Positions 6,941 through 16,885 of a stretch of DNA of 47,206 nt are shown piece after piece (within the stretch, counting starts at the first letter, position 1; the number at the start of each line of letters is the position of its first letter). The notes beneath the pieces were generated by a model. The model worked only from the letters and a program-made list of their open reading frames with translations, was not told the DNA's origin and did not search any database. Location of the stretch: the NCBI GenBank assembly GCA_023659895.1, contig JAGXOL010000005.1, positions 1 to 47,206 of the forward strand, in the 5' to 3' direction. The stretch is from Candidatus Aenigmarchaeota archaeon LH_S7 (GTDB taxonomy: Archaea > Aenigmatarchaeota > Aenigmatarchaeia > QMZS01). The translations under genes and the position numbers were made by a program.

Positions 6941-7546
6941 ATGAAGAAATGGGAAATCATATCTTACATTGCAAACGCTTTAACATTTGCAGAGATTACT
7001 TTCTTAATATTAATTTATCTTAATGTTAGTTCATTAAGTTTATTTCAAATAATCTTGCTCCCAATTCTCTGTGTTTTTTTTGCAACAATAATTCCTATTG
7101 GATACATTTATTTCTTTGTTAATAAAGAGAGGAAATCCAATCACTACCATTTAAGCTATAACATCCCAATCAAAAATTTAAGATTCAAACCTTTCACAGT
7201 TTCTATAATCAGTTATGGCCTAGGACTACTAAGTTTATTTTTATTTGATGCTCCTGTTCTCATAAAAGGTTTGATGTTCTGTTACTTAATAAATGCAATA
7301 ATGGTGATGTTTATAACTTTTTACTGGAAAATCAGTGTTCATACTTCTGGAATCACAGGACCTCTTACAGTTTTGATATATAAGTTAGGAATATTTTATC
7401 TTCCTCTATATCTAATTGTTTTACTAGTAGGAATTGCAAGAATAAAACTAAAAGAGCATTCTCCTCTACAAGTTATTGTTGGAGCATTACTAATCATACT
7501 TACTACTTGGCTCCAATTAAATTTTATTATAGTACCTTATTTCTAA
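6941..7546 (+). CDS. PAP2 superfamily-like membrane protein
   Basis: Multiple TM segments with KISVHTSGITGP and EHSPLQVIVGALL-type motifs. Confidence 0.65.
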   Translation: MKKWEIISYIANALTFAEITFLILIYLNVSSLSLFQIILLPILCVFFATIIPIGYIYFFVNKERKSNHYHLSYNIPIKNLRFKPFTVSIISYGLGLLSLFLFDAPVLIKGLMFCYLINAIMVMFITFYWKISVHTSGITGPLTVLIYKLGIFYLPLYLIVLLVGIARIKLKEHSPLQVIVGALLIILTTWLQLNFIIVPYF

Positions 7547-7557
7547 GGTTTTAGGTT

Positions 7558-7840
7558 ATGAAAGGAAAGATTTACGAGCCAAATGAGGACTCATATTTCA
7601 TGATTGATTGTTTAAATGATATTCTTGAAAATAGAAAAATTAAAATGTATTAGAGATTGGAACTGGTTCAGGAATTATAGTTTTCAAAATTGCAGATAAA
7701 GTTAAGAATACCCTAGCTGTGGATATAAATACTAAAACTATTAGAATTGCTTAGGGAAAGCAACTTATTCGAAAACATGGGCTCAAAAAATTCAAAGAAA
7801 AAGTTGTGGTTTGAGAGTTTACATTGCTATAAATATATTC
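7558..7840 (+). pseudogene. Decayed HemK/PrmC-related methyltransferase
   Basis: MKGKIYEPNEDSYFMIDCLNDILENRKIK then, after a frame change, EIGTGSGIIVFKIADKVKNTLAVDINTKTIRIA*, then SNLFEN in another frame. Confidence 0.72.
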
Positions 7841-7949
7841 AAGAAGAAATTAACTTTGGTATTTTATTAACTAATTTTCCATTTTCACAAACTATTATAG
7901 TTTTTACTTTTTCTCCATGTTTGTTTGTGATATAAGTAAAATTTAAATA

Positions 7950-8492
7950 TTGGTAATTATGAAGGCTGAATTAATAAGATGTCTTAAGGCAGGAATTTTA
8001 TCTGGGATTATAATTGGGATTATTTTAGGTGTAGTTGGTGCATTATTTTTATATTCTTCTTTCCTTTCTACACAGTCTACCATACATGCTATTGGAGAAA
8101 TTTCTGGTGAAGGAGCTGGTATAATTGGTATAATGACACATGAAAATCTTGCAAAAGAAATGATTTTTAGTATTATTATAATTACATTAATTTCCGTGCC
8201 TATATCCTATCTCCTTGTAGCATTAATAATATCAGTTTTGTTATATTTATTAAACTCTAAACTAAAGTCTAAACTGACTTATACTAAAGTGATTATTGCT
8301 TACCTACTAATTTTTGGAATAATATCTTTTCCACTTTTTCAAAAAGAAGTTTTAGCTGCTATATTTATTATTTTAATATTTTCTTTACCTGGCTCTGTCT
8401 TATTTTATTATTTCTGGAAAAAATTTGAGACTAAAAAACCTAAAAACCATGACGAATCAAAAATTAAAGAACAGGAAGAAACATATGATTAA
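7950..8492 (+). CDS. Hypothetical membrane protein
   Basis: Uninterrupted ORF with several hydrophobic segments and charged tail; listed start MVIMKAELIR, second Met plausible. Confidence 0.6.
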   Translation: MVIMKAELIRCLKAGILSGIIIGIILGVVGALFLYSSFLSTQSTIHAIGEISGEGAGIIGIMTHENLAKEMIFSIIIITLISVPISYLLVALIISVLLYLLNSKLKSKLTYTKVIIAYLLIFGIISFPLFQKEVLAAIFIILIFSLPGSVLFYYFWKKFETKKPKNHDESKIKEQEETYD

Positions 8493-8585
8493 ATATGGCC
8501 TCTACTATAACTTTATTTAAGAGAAAAAGAAACTTTGATTTAAATGTTTGTATTATTATATACTAATTTAAAATTTTATTAAATT

Positions 8586-9227
8586 ATGCAAGATGGAGAT
8601 TTCATTGAGATTGAATATACAGGAAAAATTAAGGAAAGTGGGGAGATTTTTGATGTAACAGATGAGAAAATAGCTAAGGAAAGGGGGATTCACAATGAAA
8701 AAGCAACATATGGTCCAATAAAGATTATTTTAGGTGAAAATTTCGTAGTTAAAGGCCTTGAAGAGGAACTAAAAAAAATGAATGCTGGAGAGCAAAAAGA
8801 AATCACAGTTAGCCCTGAGAAAAGTTTTGGGAACCGTGACCCTAAGTTTGTGAAAACTGTGCCTCAATCAGAATTCAAAAAACAGAACGTTACTCCTGCC
8901 CCTGGTCTTGTTGTTGATTTTGGGAACATGAAAGCAAAGATTCAATCTGTGAATTCAGGTCGTGTTAGATTAGATTTCAATCATCCTCTAGCAGGAAGAG
9001 ACCTTGTTTATGACGTGAAAATAAATAAAAAAATTGAGGATAAAAATGAAAAAATAAAATCAATCCTGGAATTCTTTGGTGCTGGAAAAGACAATTTTAA
9101 TATTAAAGAGAATGTTCTTGAAGTAGAGGAAAAAGAGACAATAAATGAAAAATCTAAGGAAAAAATCGCTGAAATGCTCAAGAAACATCTGAAATTTGAG
9201 AAAGTTAATTTTGTTAAGAGTTATTAA
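8586..9227 (+). CDS. FKBP-type peptidyl-prolyl cis-trans isomerase (SlyD-like)
   Basis: QDGDFIEIEYTGKIKESGEIFDVT...GLEEELKKMNAGEQKEITVSPEKSFGNRDP...FNHPLAGRDLVYDVKI. Confidence 0.93.
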   Translation: MQDGDFIEIEYTGKIKESGEIFDVTDEKIAKERGIHNEKATYGPIKIILGENFVVKGLEEELKKMNAGEQKEITVSPEKSFGNRDPKFVKTVPQSEFKKQNVTPAPGLVVDFGNMKAKIQSVNSGRVRLDFNHPLAGRDLVYDVKINKKIEDKNEKIKSILEFFGAGKDNFNIKENVLEVEEKETINEKSKEKIAEMLKKHLKFEKVNFVKSY

Positions 9228-9398
9228 TTTTCTAAGAAAAAATTCTTTATCATCCAGAATACAGTGTAAAGAACTTGTTAAGATTCATCCTGAAGGGATA
9301 TGGGAAGGAACAAAAGTTCCTCCTAAAGATAATGAAATATATGTGAAAGTTGAAATGAACAGACCAAAAAATAAAGTGGAATGAGTGTGAGAAACAAA

Positions 9399-10337
9399 TC
9401 AATCTCTTATCCCCTCATCTGTTACCTTGAAGACTGTTTCTGAATCTGGTAAGGATGGTGCATCTATCAATTTAGCAACTCTCTTCTGGTCCCTGCTCTT
9501 TCTCAAATATAATCTGAATGTTGCTGCATGTCCTAAAACGTGTCCTCCTATAGCTGATGTTGGGTCCCCGAACAAAACATCTGGACGAGCCATTACTTGA
9601 TTAGTTACATAAACAGCCAAATTATAAACCTCAGAGAATCTTTGTAGTTCATGCAAATGCCTGTTCAATTTTTGTTGTCTTGGAGCAAGCTCACCTCTAC
9701 CTGAATAATCTGACCTAAACAAAGAGGTTAATGAATCAACTATCAATAACTTAACATTCCCTTCCTTTACTTTTTCCTTTGCTTTCTCTATCAACAAAAG
9801 CTGATGGTCAGAGTTGTAAGCTCTTGCCACAAAAACATTCTTCAATGTTTTTTGAGGATCTAAACCCAAAGCTTTTGCTATTTGCTCTATCCTCTCAGGT
9901 CTGAAAGTGTTTTCTGTGTCTACAAACAAAGCTTTTCCTTCTAAACCTCCTTTATCTTTTGGGAGTTGCACATTAACTACTAGTTGGAAAGCTAACTGAG
10001 ATTTGGAACTTCCATATGCACCGTGAGTTTCTGTAATAGATCCTGTTTCCACACCACCTCCACCAATCAAATTATCTAGATTCTTACTTCCTGTAGTTAT
10101 TCTACCTATTTGCTTTCTTTTTTCATAAATCGTATCTGCAGTGTCGAAACCCATCTCCACAGTACTCCTCGCGCTTTCAATGATTTTTTCTGCGGTGCCT
10201 TCTCCAACACCCACAGCATCACAAATTTCTCCCACAGAAGATGCTGCAATAGACATTAAATCATTATACCCTGCTTCTGTCAACTTTTCCGCGGTTTTAT
10301 CTCCAATTCCAGGCAGGTTTTTTAGTTCTTTCACCAT
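9399..10337 (-). CDS. radA: DNA repair and recombination protein RadA
   Basis: N-terminal Hh[22 protein letters not shown] Walker A variant, [42 protein letters not shown]. Confidence 0.97.
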   Translation of the reverse strand: MVKELKNLPGIGDKTAEKLTEAGYNDLMSIAASSVGEICDAVGVGEGTAEKIIESARSTVEMGFDTADTIYEKRKQIGRITTGSKNLDNLIGGGGVETGSITETHGAYGSSKSQLAFQLVVNVQLPKDKGGLEGKALFVDTENTFRPERIEQIAKALGLDPQKTLKNVFVARAYNSDHQLLLIEKAKEKVKEGNVKLLIVDSLTSLFRSDYSGRGELAPRQQKLNRHLHELQRFSEVYNLAVYVTNQVMARPDVLFGDPTSAIGGHVLGHAATFRLYLRKSRDQKRVAKLIDAPSLPDSETVFKVTDEGIRD

Positions 10338-10573
10338 AATTTGATGAAATTATAAATAAGAGGAAAATTTTTATCCTCACCATAAATGATTGGGTATTAT
10401 AGTAAATAAAAAGAAACCAAAACTGGCAAACTCATCATCTATGTTCCATTAACACAAATATTGACAATAATCATTGATAGCACTATCTTTAGAAGATGAA
10501 ACTTAGCTTTACAAAAACCCAACTATTTAATTATCTAATTTTACTTATGTTTATAATAATAATATAAAAAGTT

Positions 10574-10954
10574 ATGGATTTAAATAAAGTTAAAATAAAA
10601 GAAAGAGTTGCAGATGAAAATTATGATGAATTTTATAGAAATTATAAAAACAAAAATTTGAGAGAGGCTTCCAAATATTTATGGGTGTGTATAAAATCTC
10701 TTGTTTGTGCTTTAGGGTTATATGAAAATAAAGAGATAAAGTCTCAGGAGGAAGTTATATATTTCCTTAATGAATTAACAAGCAGTGGAGAAATCACAAA
10801 AGAGGAAGTTGATACCGTAAGAGCTATACATATTAATTTTCTTAGAAATACAATGGATGAACAAATTTTTGAAGTATATAGAGAAAGAACAGAAAGATTA
10901 ATAAATAAATTAAAAAATATATTGAAGGACAAGATAATGAGTTCTGGATTATGA
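10574..10954 (+). CDS. PaREP1/HEPN-like small protein
   Basis: LREASKYLWVCIKSLVCALGLYE...IHINFLRNTMDEQIFEVYRERTERLINKLKNIL pattern; overlaps the downstream ORF by 4 bp. Confidence 0.45.
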   Translation: MDLNKVKIKERVADENYDEFYRNYKNKNLREASKYLWVCIKSLVCALGLYENKEIKSQEEVIYFLNELTSSGEITKEEVDTVRAIHINFLRNTMDEQIFEVYRERTERLINKLKNILKDKIMSSGL

Positions 10955-11490
10955 CAAAGGGTATAACAGGTTCTGTTTCTATATGGATGTGGATTGTTGG
11001 CGGAGTGATTGCAGGACTTATACTTTTTACAATCGCTTACTCACAGTTAACACAAACAACACAGTCTATGGTAAAACAAAGAAGTTTGGAGCAATACGAA
11101 GAACTATTTAACCAAATAAATGGATTATGTTGGAGTTTCTCTGAAAATGTTAGGGAATATTCATTAATTTTAGATGAAAGTGTAAGAGGAATCTATTTGA
11201 CTTCAGATAAATATATAGAAATTAATAATTCACAATTCATTGAATATATATCAGATGAGAACATATCTTCTGGATATTATTTATGTATTAAAGTAGAAGG
11301 AAAGAGAACTAATTGCAAAAAATTAGATTGTACAGCAAAGATGCCTTATCTTGGTGCTATACCAACAAAGTTCTCTTTAAGAGCATTACTGAATAAAATT
11401 AGGGGTAATTACGAAAAATTTGAATACACTTTAGAACTTGTGAAAGAAGGAGACTTAGTTAATATAACCAAAAAATATGGGCCTCAATGA
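10951..11490 (+). CDS. Membrane-anchored pilin-like protein
   Basis: N-terminal hydrophobic segment after short leader (GSVSIWMWIVGGVIAGLILFTIAYSQL), extracellular remainder; overlapping start/stop with neighbours. Confidence 0.5.
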   Translation: MTKGITGSVSIWMWIVGGVIAGLILFTIAYSQLTQTTQSMVKQRSLEQYEELFNQINGLCWSFSENVREYSLILDESVRGIYLTSDKYIEINNSQFIEYISDENISSGYYLCIKVEGKRTNCKKLDCTAKMPYLGAIPTKFSLRALLNKIRGNYEKFEYTLELVKEGDLVNITKKYGPQ

Positions 11491-12241
11491 ATACATTATT
11501 GTTGTCGGTATAATTATTGTTGGGGTAATCTTTTTTCTTGCTATACAAACCTATGTTATGAGTAGTACAAAAGAAACTTTTGAATATGGAATTCAGGGAA
11601 CTGCTGATAGAATTTGTTGTGTATTAGAAAGACTTTCTGCTGAATCATCTTATACTAGATATTGCTTGAATATATCTTTGAGTGATTTAAAAGTTGAACA
11701 AGGTTATTTAACCTTTAAGCAAAGAGAAGAAAGTTATATTTTACCGGTTCCAAAAGAGGTTAAGAATACAGATTTAAAAGAAATTGCAACTGTCTGTTTT
11801 GTACATTCTCCAAGTGGAGAAATAAGTATTTATGGAGAAACTCTTGCTTGTGATATGGATACAATCTGTACAATAGATGAATGCAAAGAAGACTGCCAAG
11901 ATTGTTATGGCCCAGATTCTATCTGTATTGGAGATGGTTTTTGCAATCCTTATATTAGAGAGAACTGTGATACCTCCCCAGAAGACTGTAACTGCTCAGA
12001 TAAAAACCCTACTTATATTTGTTGTCCCTCTGACCTAGTAGCAGATGATTTTGGTTGTGTCAATGAAACCAGGCAAAATTTATCAAAAAGTAAAGAATGT
12101 TTTTGTAATAATGAATGTAACTCAACAGCGAACTTAACTTGCAATCCTACTACACCAACTTTCACTGATTTTAACAATTCTAAAGCAATACTAACAATAA
12201 TGTTTGAAGATATAGGAAATAAAATAATTATCAAAAATTAA
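11477..12241 (+). CDS. Membrane-anchored cysteine-rich secreted protein
   Basis: N-terminal TM segment; CDMDTICTIDECKEDCQDCYGPDSICIGDGFCNP...CCPSD...CFCNNECNS cysteine-rich region. Confidence 0.55.
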   Translation: MGLNEYIIVVGIIIVGVIFFLAIQTYVMSSTKETFEYGIQGTADRICCVLERLSAESSYTRYCLNISLSDLKVEQGYLTFKQREESYILPVPKEVKNTDLKEIATVCFVHSPSGEISIYGETLACDMDTICTIDECKEDCQDCYGPDSICIGDGFCNPYIRENCDTSPEDCNCSDKNPTYICCPSDLVADDFGCVNETRQNLSKSKECFCNNECNSTANLTCNPTTPTFTDFNNSKAILTIMFEDIGNKIIIKN

Positions 12242-12304
12242 GAAACTGATTTGGTAGCAAGATTTTTTAGTTCTTTCATAATTCAACAAAATATTAATTT
12301 ATAG

Positions 12305-13258
12305 TTAGGGATTTTCAGTAGATTCTCTATTAAATTTACCAACTTTAAAAAATATATAGGAAAATATCCCTGAGATAGGTGCAAATAATATGCTCCTTAA
12401 AAATTCCAAGACAACCCATATACCAAAACTCATGAAAATAGGGAACCAGGTATATAAAGATTCCACAATTAAAGAATTTTCTATATTAGCTTCAACAACT
12501 CCACTCATGTTAATATCCTCTGTGGAAAAAGTACTATTAATAGAGTTCCTTAATTTTTTCTCTATTTCTGAGTATTGTTCCTCAGTTAAATTTGGGTACT
12601 GCTCTCTCACTTCTTTCATTCTTTTTTGAATTATATCATCTTTAACGTCTCCTTCTTGAATATTATTAACTTCAGAACTAATTATATTTCCCAAGCTTGA
12701 AGTTGTAGTATTCATAAAAGATTTTTGATAACTGTTATCCAAAGAGTAGGTTACAAAAGAACCCGCAAAAACTAACAAAAACAAAATGAAAAGCGCTTTA
12801 GAAACAGCATGACTACCTACCCTGAAGTGCTTCCACTTTTTTAATTCTCTCTCGTAGGTTTCTCCAAGAGGTATGACATAAACGCTTACTATATACAAAC
12901 CGAGACAAAAGAAGATGAATAATATTGAGAAATTAAACAAAAATCCAAAAGGCAAGAAAATCAAAATTAGGAAATATCTCAAATCTCCTAGTTTATTAAC
13001 AGAAAGGAAAGCTAGCCCACAAGAAAAAAATATTATTGCAAATAAAAAAATAAAGAAAGGTTCAAAATAAGTTAGTAAGAAATCTGTTATTGATAAATTT
13101 TGAATTTTTAAAATGAATAATTCTACTAGTCTTGATTGAAAAACTGTTATGTAACTTAAGCTAAGTTTACTAAAATACAAAATAAAAAATCCAATAGAAT
13201 ATAAAACCGATACAAACACAAATTTAAAAATCTCTAGATTAAAGAACTTATTTTCCAT
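12305..13258 (-). CDS. Hypothetical multi-pass membrane protein
   Basis: Several TM segments; overlaps upstream 1203-aa ORF by 11 bp. Confidence 0.6.
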   Translation of the reverse strand: MENKFFNLEIFKFVFVSVLYSIGFFILYFSKLSLSYITVFQSRLVELFILKIQNLSITDFLLTYFEPFFIFLFAIIFFSCGLAFLSVNKLGDLRYFLILIFLPFGFLFNFSILFIFFCLGLYIVSVYVIPLGETYERELKKWKHFRVGSHAVSKALFILFLLVFAGSFVTYSLDNSYQKSFMNTTTSSLGNIISSEVNNIQEGDVKDDIIQKRMKEVREQYPNLTEEQYSEIEKKLRNSINSTFSTEDINMSGVVEANIENSLIVESLYTWFPIFMSFGIWVVLEFLRSILFAPISGIFSYIFFKVGKFNRESTENP

Positions 13259-16200
13259 ATTTATTTTTCTTTAAATCATTGTAATACTTTCTCCATTCTT
13301 TTAGTTTCTTCTTCCTCAAAACTTCATCCTGGCTTTTCCCTTTTTTGAATTTCTTCATTAAAGGATTTAATACAGAATTGATAGTGGTTTTTATTTTATC
13401 AGCAAAACTACTTCCTCCTTCAAATTTGTAGATTTTCTTTATATAAGCTCTCTTTTTAGGGATAATATAAGTATAAGCTAAGATAACCCCTAACAAAACT
13501 ATTACTAATGTTATGATCACAATCAAAAAAAGATTTCCTTCCTCACTCTGTATGTCTTCTTCTTGCAACCCTGTACTCAAACTTGAATAAGTTGAGGTTG
13601 CGGATTTAATCTCACTCTTTGCTTCTATGTAATCCTCCCTCTCAATACAATCTTTTATCTTTTTTAAGCTATTGTTCAAACTGCTTGCTTGTTGTTCTAA
13701 TGAAGAGATATTCTTACCTTGATTTTTTGCATCCTCTAATCTTTTTGTTAAGTTTTCATATTTAGCTAAGAGTTCCAAATACTGATTATTTATATTCTCC
13801 TTTTCCTGTTCACAAGGTTTAATTGTAAGTTTCAAAGCTTTTGAGAAATCCTTCTCATCGGAAATTATTCTTAAAGTTTTTTCTTTTACTCCAATTTCCT
13901 CATTTTTAGAAATTGAAAAATTTATTTCATATTCTTTTTCTGTGTTTTTGGACAAATTAATCTTTGCTGAGGGGATTATGATTATACCAGATAATTCAGG
14001 GTATAAATTGTGTAACTTTCTTTCACCTGTATTTTTTATTTTGAATTTTTTTGTTAACTGCTCTCCTTGCGTAATTGTTACATTTGTTAGATTTATAAAT
14101 TCAATAGAGAGTTTATAAACAGTTAAAGTAATTGATTTTGTTTTGTTTTTCTCATCAGAAATTGCTTTTAAAGTTAAAGAATAATCTTTTGCTTCGAAAT
14201 CTTCCGGAATTGAAAAATTTACATCAAAATCAAGAGTGGAACCTACATCCAAATCTCTTTCAGTTGTTGGTGTAATTGAATAATAACTTGAATTTAACCC
14301 TATTAATTTTAAAGATAAATCGTGCAGTTTTGCATCTCCTGTATTTTTTATTTTTACATCCAAATCAGTACTTTCACCCTGATTAATTGTAAGTGTTGAA
14401 GAAGTTGGTTTCTCAAATGAAAGGTCATAGTTTGTTAAATTTCCGCCATCACCATCTTCACCATCTCCATCTGAAGGAGGACTTGTTATTGTTATGTCAC
14501 CAATTTTTCCACTTTTCCACCAAGCCCCACAATCTCCACCATTACAAGTAGAATTTCTGACACCTGTTAAATTGATATATATATTTTTATCTCCTGTAGA
14601 AGAAAAAGAAAAAGAATCTGATTCGCAAGTAATATGAGAGTTATCATTTATTGTTTTTGAGGAACAATCTGTCGATTTCTCTTCATTTGCTGCAATAACA
14701 TTGACATCAACATTGGAAGCGGGCCAAGTTCCGTCGTTTTCTATTTTTACATGAACTTTGAATGAAGAATTTACTTGTTTTGAATCTGGGGTATCTTCAC
14801 CTAAAGAAGCAACTAAGTTTCCATATTTAACTACAACATTCTGCTCTTTAGTTTTATTAAATCTTCCATCATCAGAGTAAGCAGTTATGTTTATTGTGTA
14901 ATCTCCTTTTATAGTCCCATTCAGATTCCAAGTTGTTGAGTTTAAACTTGTGTTATTTATATTTCCTATTGAGGTACAGTTGCTTGAATCTGTGTTTATT
15001 ATATTCTCAGGCAACTCCAAACAAACCGTAATATTATCTGCACTTAAGTTTCCTAGTTTAGAAACATTTACTTCAAAGTCAAAAGGATGGGTTTTGACAA
15101 TTGAACTTAAATCACTTGTTACATTTAAATTCAGATTGTTTAATAGCTTAAAAGTTAAATTTATATCTGCTGTGTTTTTTGCAGGGTCACTTAGATTTCC
15201 TAAAATTGTATAATTCTTTCCTTCGGTTAAATTTGTTGTATTTACTTGTCCAGAAAACAAACCCCCTGAAACATTAAAAGTTAAATTCTGCAAAACCTGT
15301 GAATTATTGGTTGAATTCACTAAACTTAAATTGTATTGTTTAGAAGAGTTCCAAAATTTACCAACAGTCTGGTTGTCATAGAAATAAACAGAAAAATTTA
15401 TCTGGGTTAAGTTATCTGATTCAAGATAATAAACTCTGTTTATTTTGTTTAATCTTGGCAGGGTTTGATTTGTTACATTAAGATTTAAAGTCAAATTTAA
15501 GTGAGTATAAGGCTGACCATTGGAAGAATTTAAATAAACCCAGCCCACAAAAGTCTTATTTGTATAAGATGAATTTTCTGGGGGTTCTATAGTTATATTT
15601 AAGTAGCCTGTTCCTCCAGCAGAAACATTTTCATCTAAAGAAATGTTTGTGAAGTTTAAGCTCAGTCCTCCTCCAGACAAATTTGTTGAATTTTCCTGGT
15701 TTAGATTTGTTAAACCTAAACCGCCTGTGTTGTTTATCAGGAAGCTAAAGGTTTTTTTCTGGTTTAAATTTATAAACAAATTTCTTGCTGTGTTGTAAGT
15801 TTCTGTTTCTCCAGATTCTAAAGATTGATTTCCAATATAATAGTTATCTGTCCACTTTGGTCTGAGTTTTAAAATTGGTGCTGAAAGGTTTATGTTTAGA
15901 TTTATAGACTGGTTATTGTTTGTTGCTGTGATATTTATAACACTGTTATAATTTCCATTCACAACCCGATTTTCAGGAGAACTCAGGTTAAAGTAAACAA
16001 GGGACCTGCTTTTATTTGTCAAATTTCCCAATTCTGTAATATTGTTTCCTGATAAATGAATTGTTAGATTATAAGTAAAATTTGCTGAAGTGTTTGTGTT
16101 ATCTACCGAAACATTCCAATACCACTCTGAAATATTTGTTGTGTATAAAGATGCTGTTCCGTTTGAAGTATTTGTTGAATTTATCAAATCTTTTGTTGAA

Positions 16201-16859
16201 TTATATAAAGACAAATTAATATAATCTTCTGCATTTGAAACTAAAGAGACATTTATTGAATTAACAGAATTGTTGTCAACATAGAAACTCCAGTTTTTTT
16301 CAGTATTGTTCCCAATTGTTTTGTTCTCAAATTTATGATTAATATCAATAAAATTTATTTTAAATCTATTATCCAAAAGCTTGATTGTTAGGTTGAATGT
16401 TTCATCACTAGTAGAAACATTTTCTCCGAAAATAGATGCTTTCCAAACTCCATAAGAGACATTATTTGCTCCTAGTCTTATTATCTGGCTTTCAGAACCT
16501 GAGCTATTAAAATAAGTCTGGCTCTGGTTTCTCAAATTTGTCAGGTTAATAGTCAAATTATTATAGGAGTTTGTCCAGCTCAAGTTCGCTGTTAGATTAC
16601 TGGAGCGAGGGATAATGAAAGTCAAGTTGCTGTAGCTTCTATTAGAAATAGTTTGGTTGTTCCAACCATAAACTAAATAATTATTTCCTGTGCTCAAAGA
16701 AACGTTTTCTGTGGTGTTGGTTGAGATATTAAATGAAGATGATGCTGGGGAACTCACGTTCAAAGAAATAGGGGATGAACTAGTAACATTTAAAGCTGAA
16801 AAAACTGGATTAATTAACAAAATAGCTAAAAAAAGCAATAGAAAAACTTCTTTCCTCAT
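13248..16859 (-). CDS. Large secreted surface protein, extremely rich in N-X-S/T sequons, CARDB/NEW3-like repeats, C-terminal coiled coil and TM anchor
   Basis: Signal peptide MRKEVFLLLFLAILLINPVFS; dozens of NxS/T motifs; repeated NTGDAKLHDLSLKL / NTGERKLHNLYPEL blocks; C-terminal VIIITLVIVLLGVILAYTYIIPKKR. Confidence 0.8.
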   Translation of the reverse strand: MRKEVFLLLFLAILLINPVFSALNVTSSSPISLNVSSPASSSFNISTNTTENVSLSTGNNYLVYGWNNQTISNRSYSNLTFIIPRSSNLTANLSWTNSYNNLTINLTNLRNQSQTYFNSSGSESQIIRLGANNVSYGVWKASIFGENVSTSDETFNLTIKLLDNRFKINFIDINHKFENKTIGNNTEKNWSFYVDNNSVNSINVSLVSNAEDYINLSLYNSTKDLINSTNTSNGTASLYTTNISEWYWNVSVDNTNTSANFTYNLTIHLSGNNITELGNLTNKSRSLVYFNLSSPENRVVNGNYNSVINITATNNNQSINLNINLSAPILKLRPKWTDNYYIGNQSLESGETETYNTARNLFINLNQKKTFSFLINNTGGLGLTNLNQENSTNLSGGGLSLNFTNISLDENVSAGGTGYLNITIEPPENSSYTNKTFVGWVYLNSSNGQPYTHLNLTLNLNVTNQTLPRLNKINRVYYLESDNLTQINFSVYFYDNQTVGKFWNSSKQYNLSLVNSTNNSQVLQNLTFNVSGGLFSGQVNTTNLTEGKNYTILGNLSDPAKNTADINLTFKLLNNLNLNVTSDLSSIVKTHPFDFEVNVSKLGNLSADNITVCLELPENIINTDSSNCTSIGNINNTSLNSTTWNLNGTIKGDYTINITAYSDDGRFNKTKEQNVVVKYGNLVASLGEDTPDSKQVNSSFKVHVKIENDGTWPASNVDVNVIAANEEKSTDCSSKTINDNSHITCESDSFSFSSTGDKNIYINLTGVRNSTCNGGDCGAWWKSGKIGDITITSPPSDGDGEDGDGGNLTNYDLSFEKPTSSTLTINQGESTDLDVKIKNTGDAKLHDLSLKLIGLNSSYYSITPTTERDLDVGSTLDFDVNFSIPEDFEAKDYSLTLKAISDEKNKTKSITLTVYKLSIEFINLTNVTITQGEQLTKKFKIKNTGERKLHNLYPELSGIIIIPSAKINLSKNTEKEYEINFSISKNEEIGVKEKTLRIISDEKDFSKALKLTIKPCEQEKENINNQYLELLAKYENLTKRLEDAKNQGKNISSLEQQASSLNNSLKKIKDCIEREDYIEAKSEIKSATSTYSSLSTGLQEEDIQSEEGNLFLIVIITLVIVLLGVILAYTYIIPKKRAYIKKIYKFEGGSSFADKIKTTINSVLNPLMKKFKKGKSQDEVLRKKKLKEWRKYYNDLKKNKYGK

Positions 16860-16885
16860 ATAATAAATATTAAAAAATTAAAATA

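Noticed and set aside
7747-7935. 62-aa ORF
   Set aside because: Its start overlaps the degraded methyltransferase and the remainder looks like non-coding AT-rich sequence.
9196-9384. 62-aa ORF after the FKBP gene
   Set aside because: Overlaps the end of the FKBP gene and has no recognisable family; coding status not supportable.
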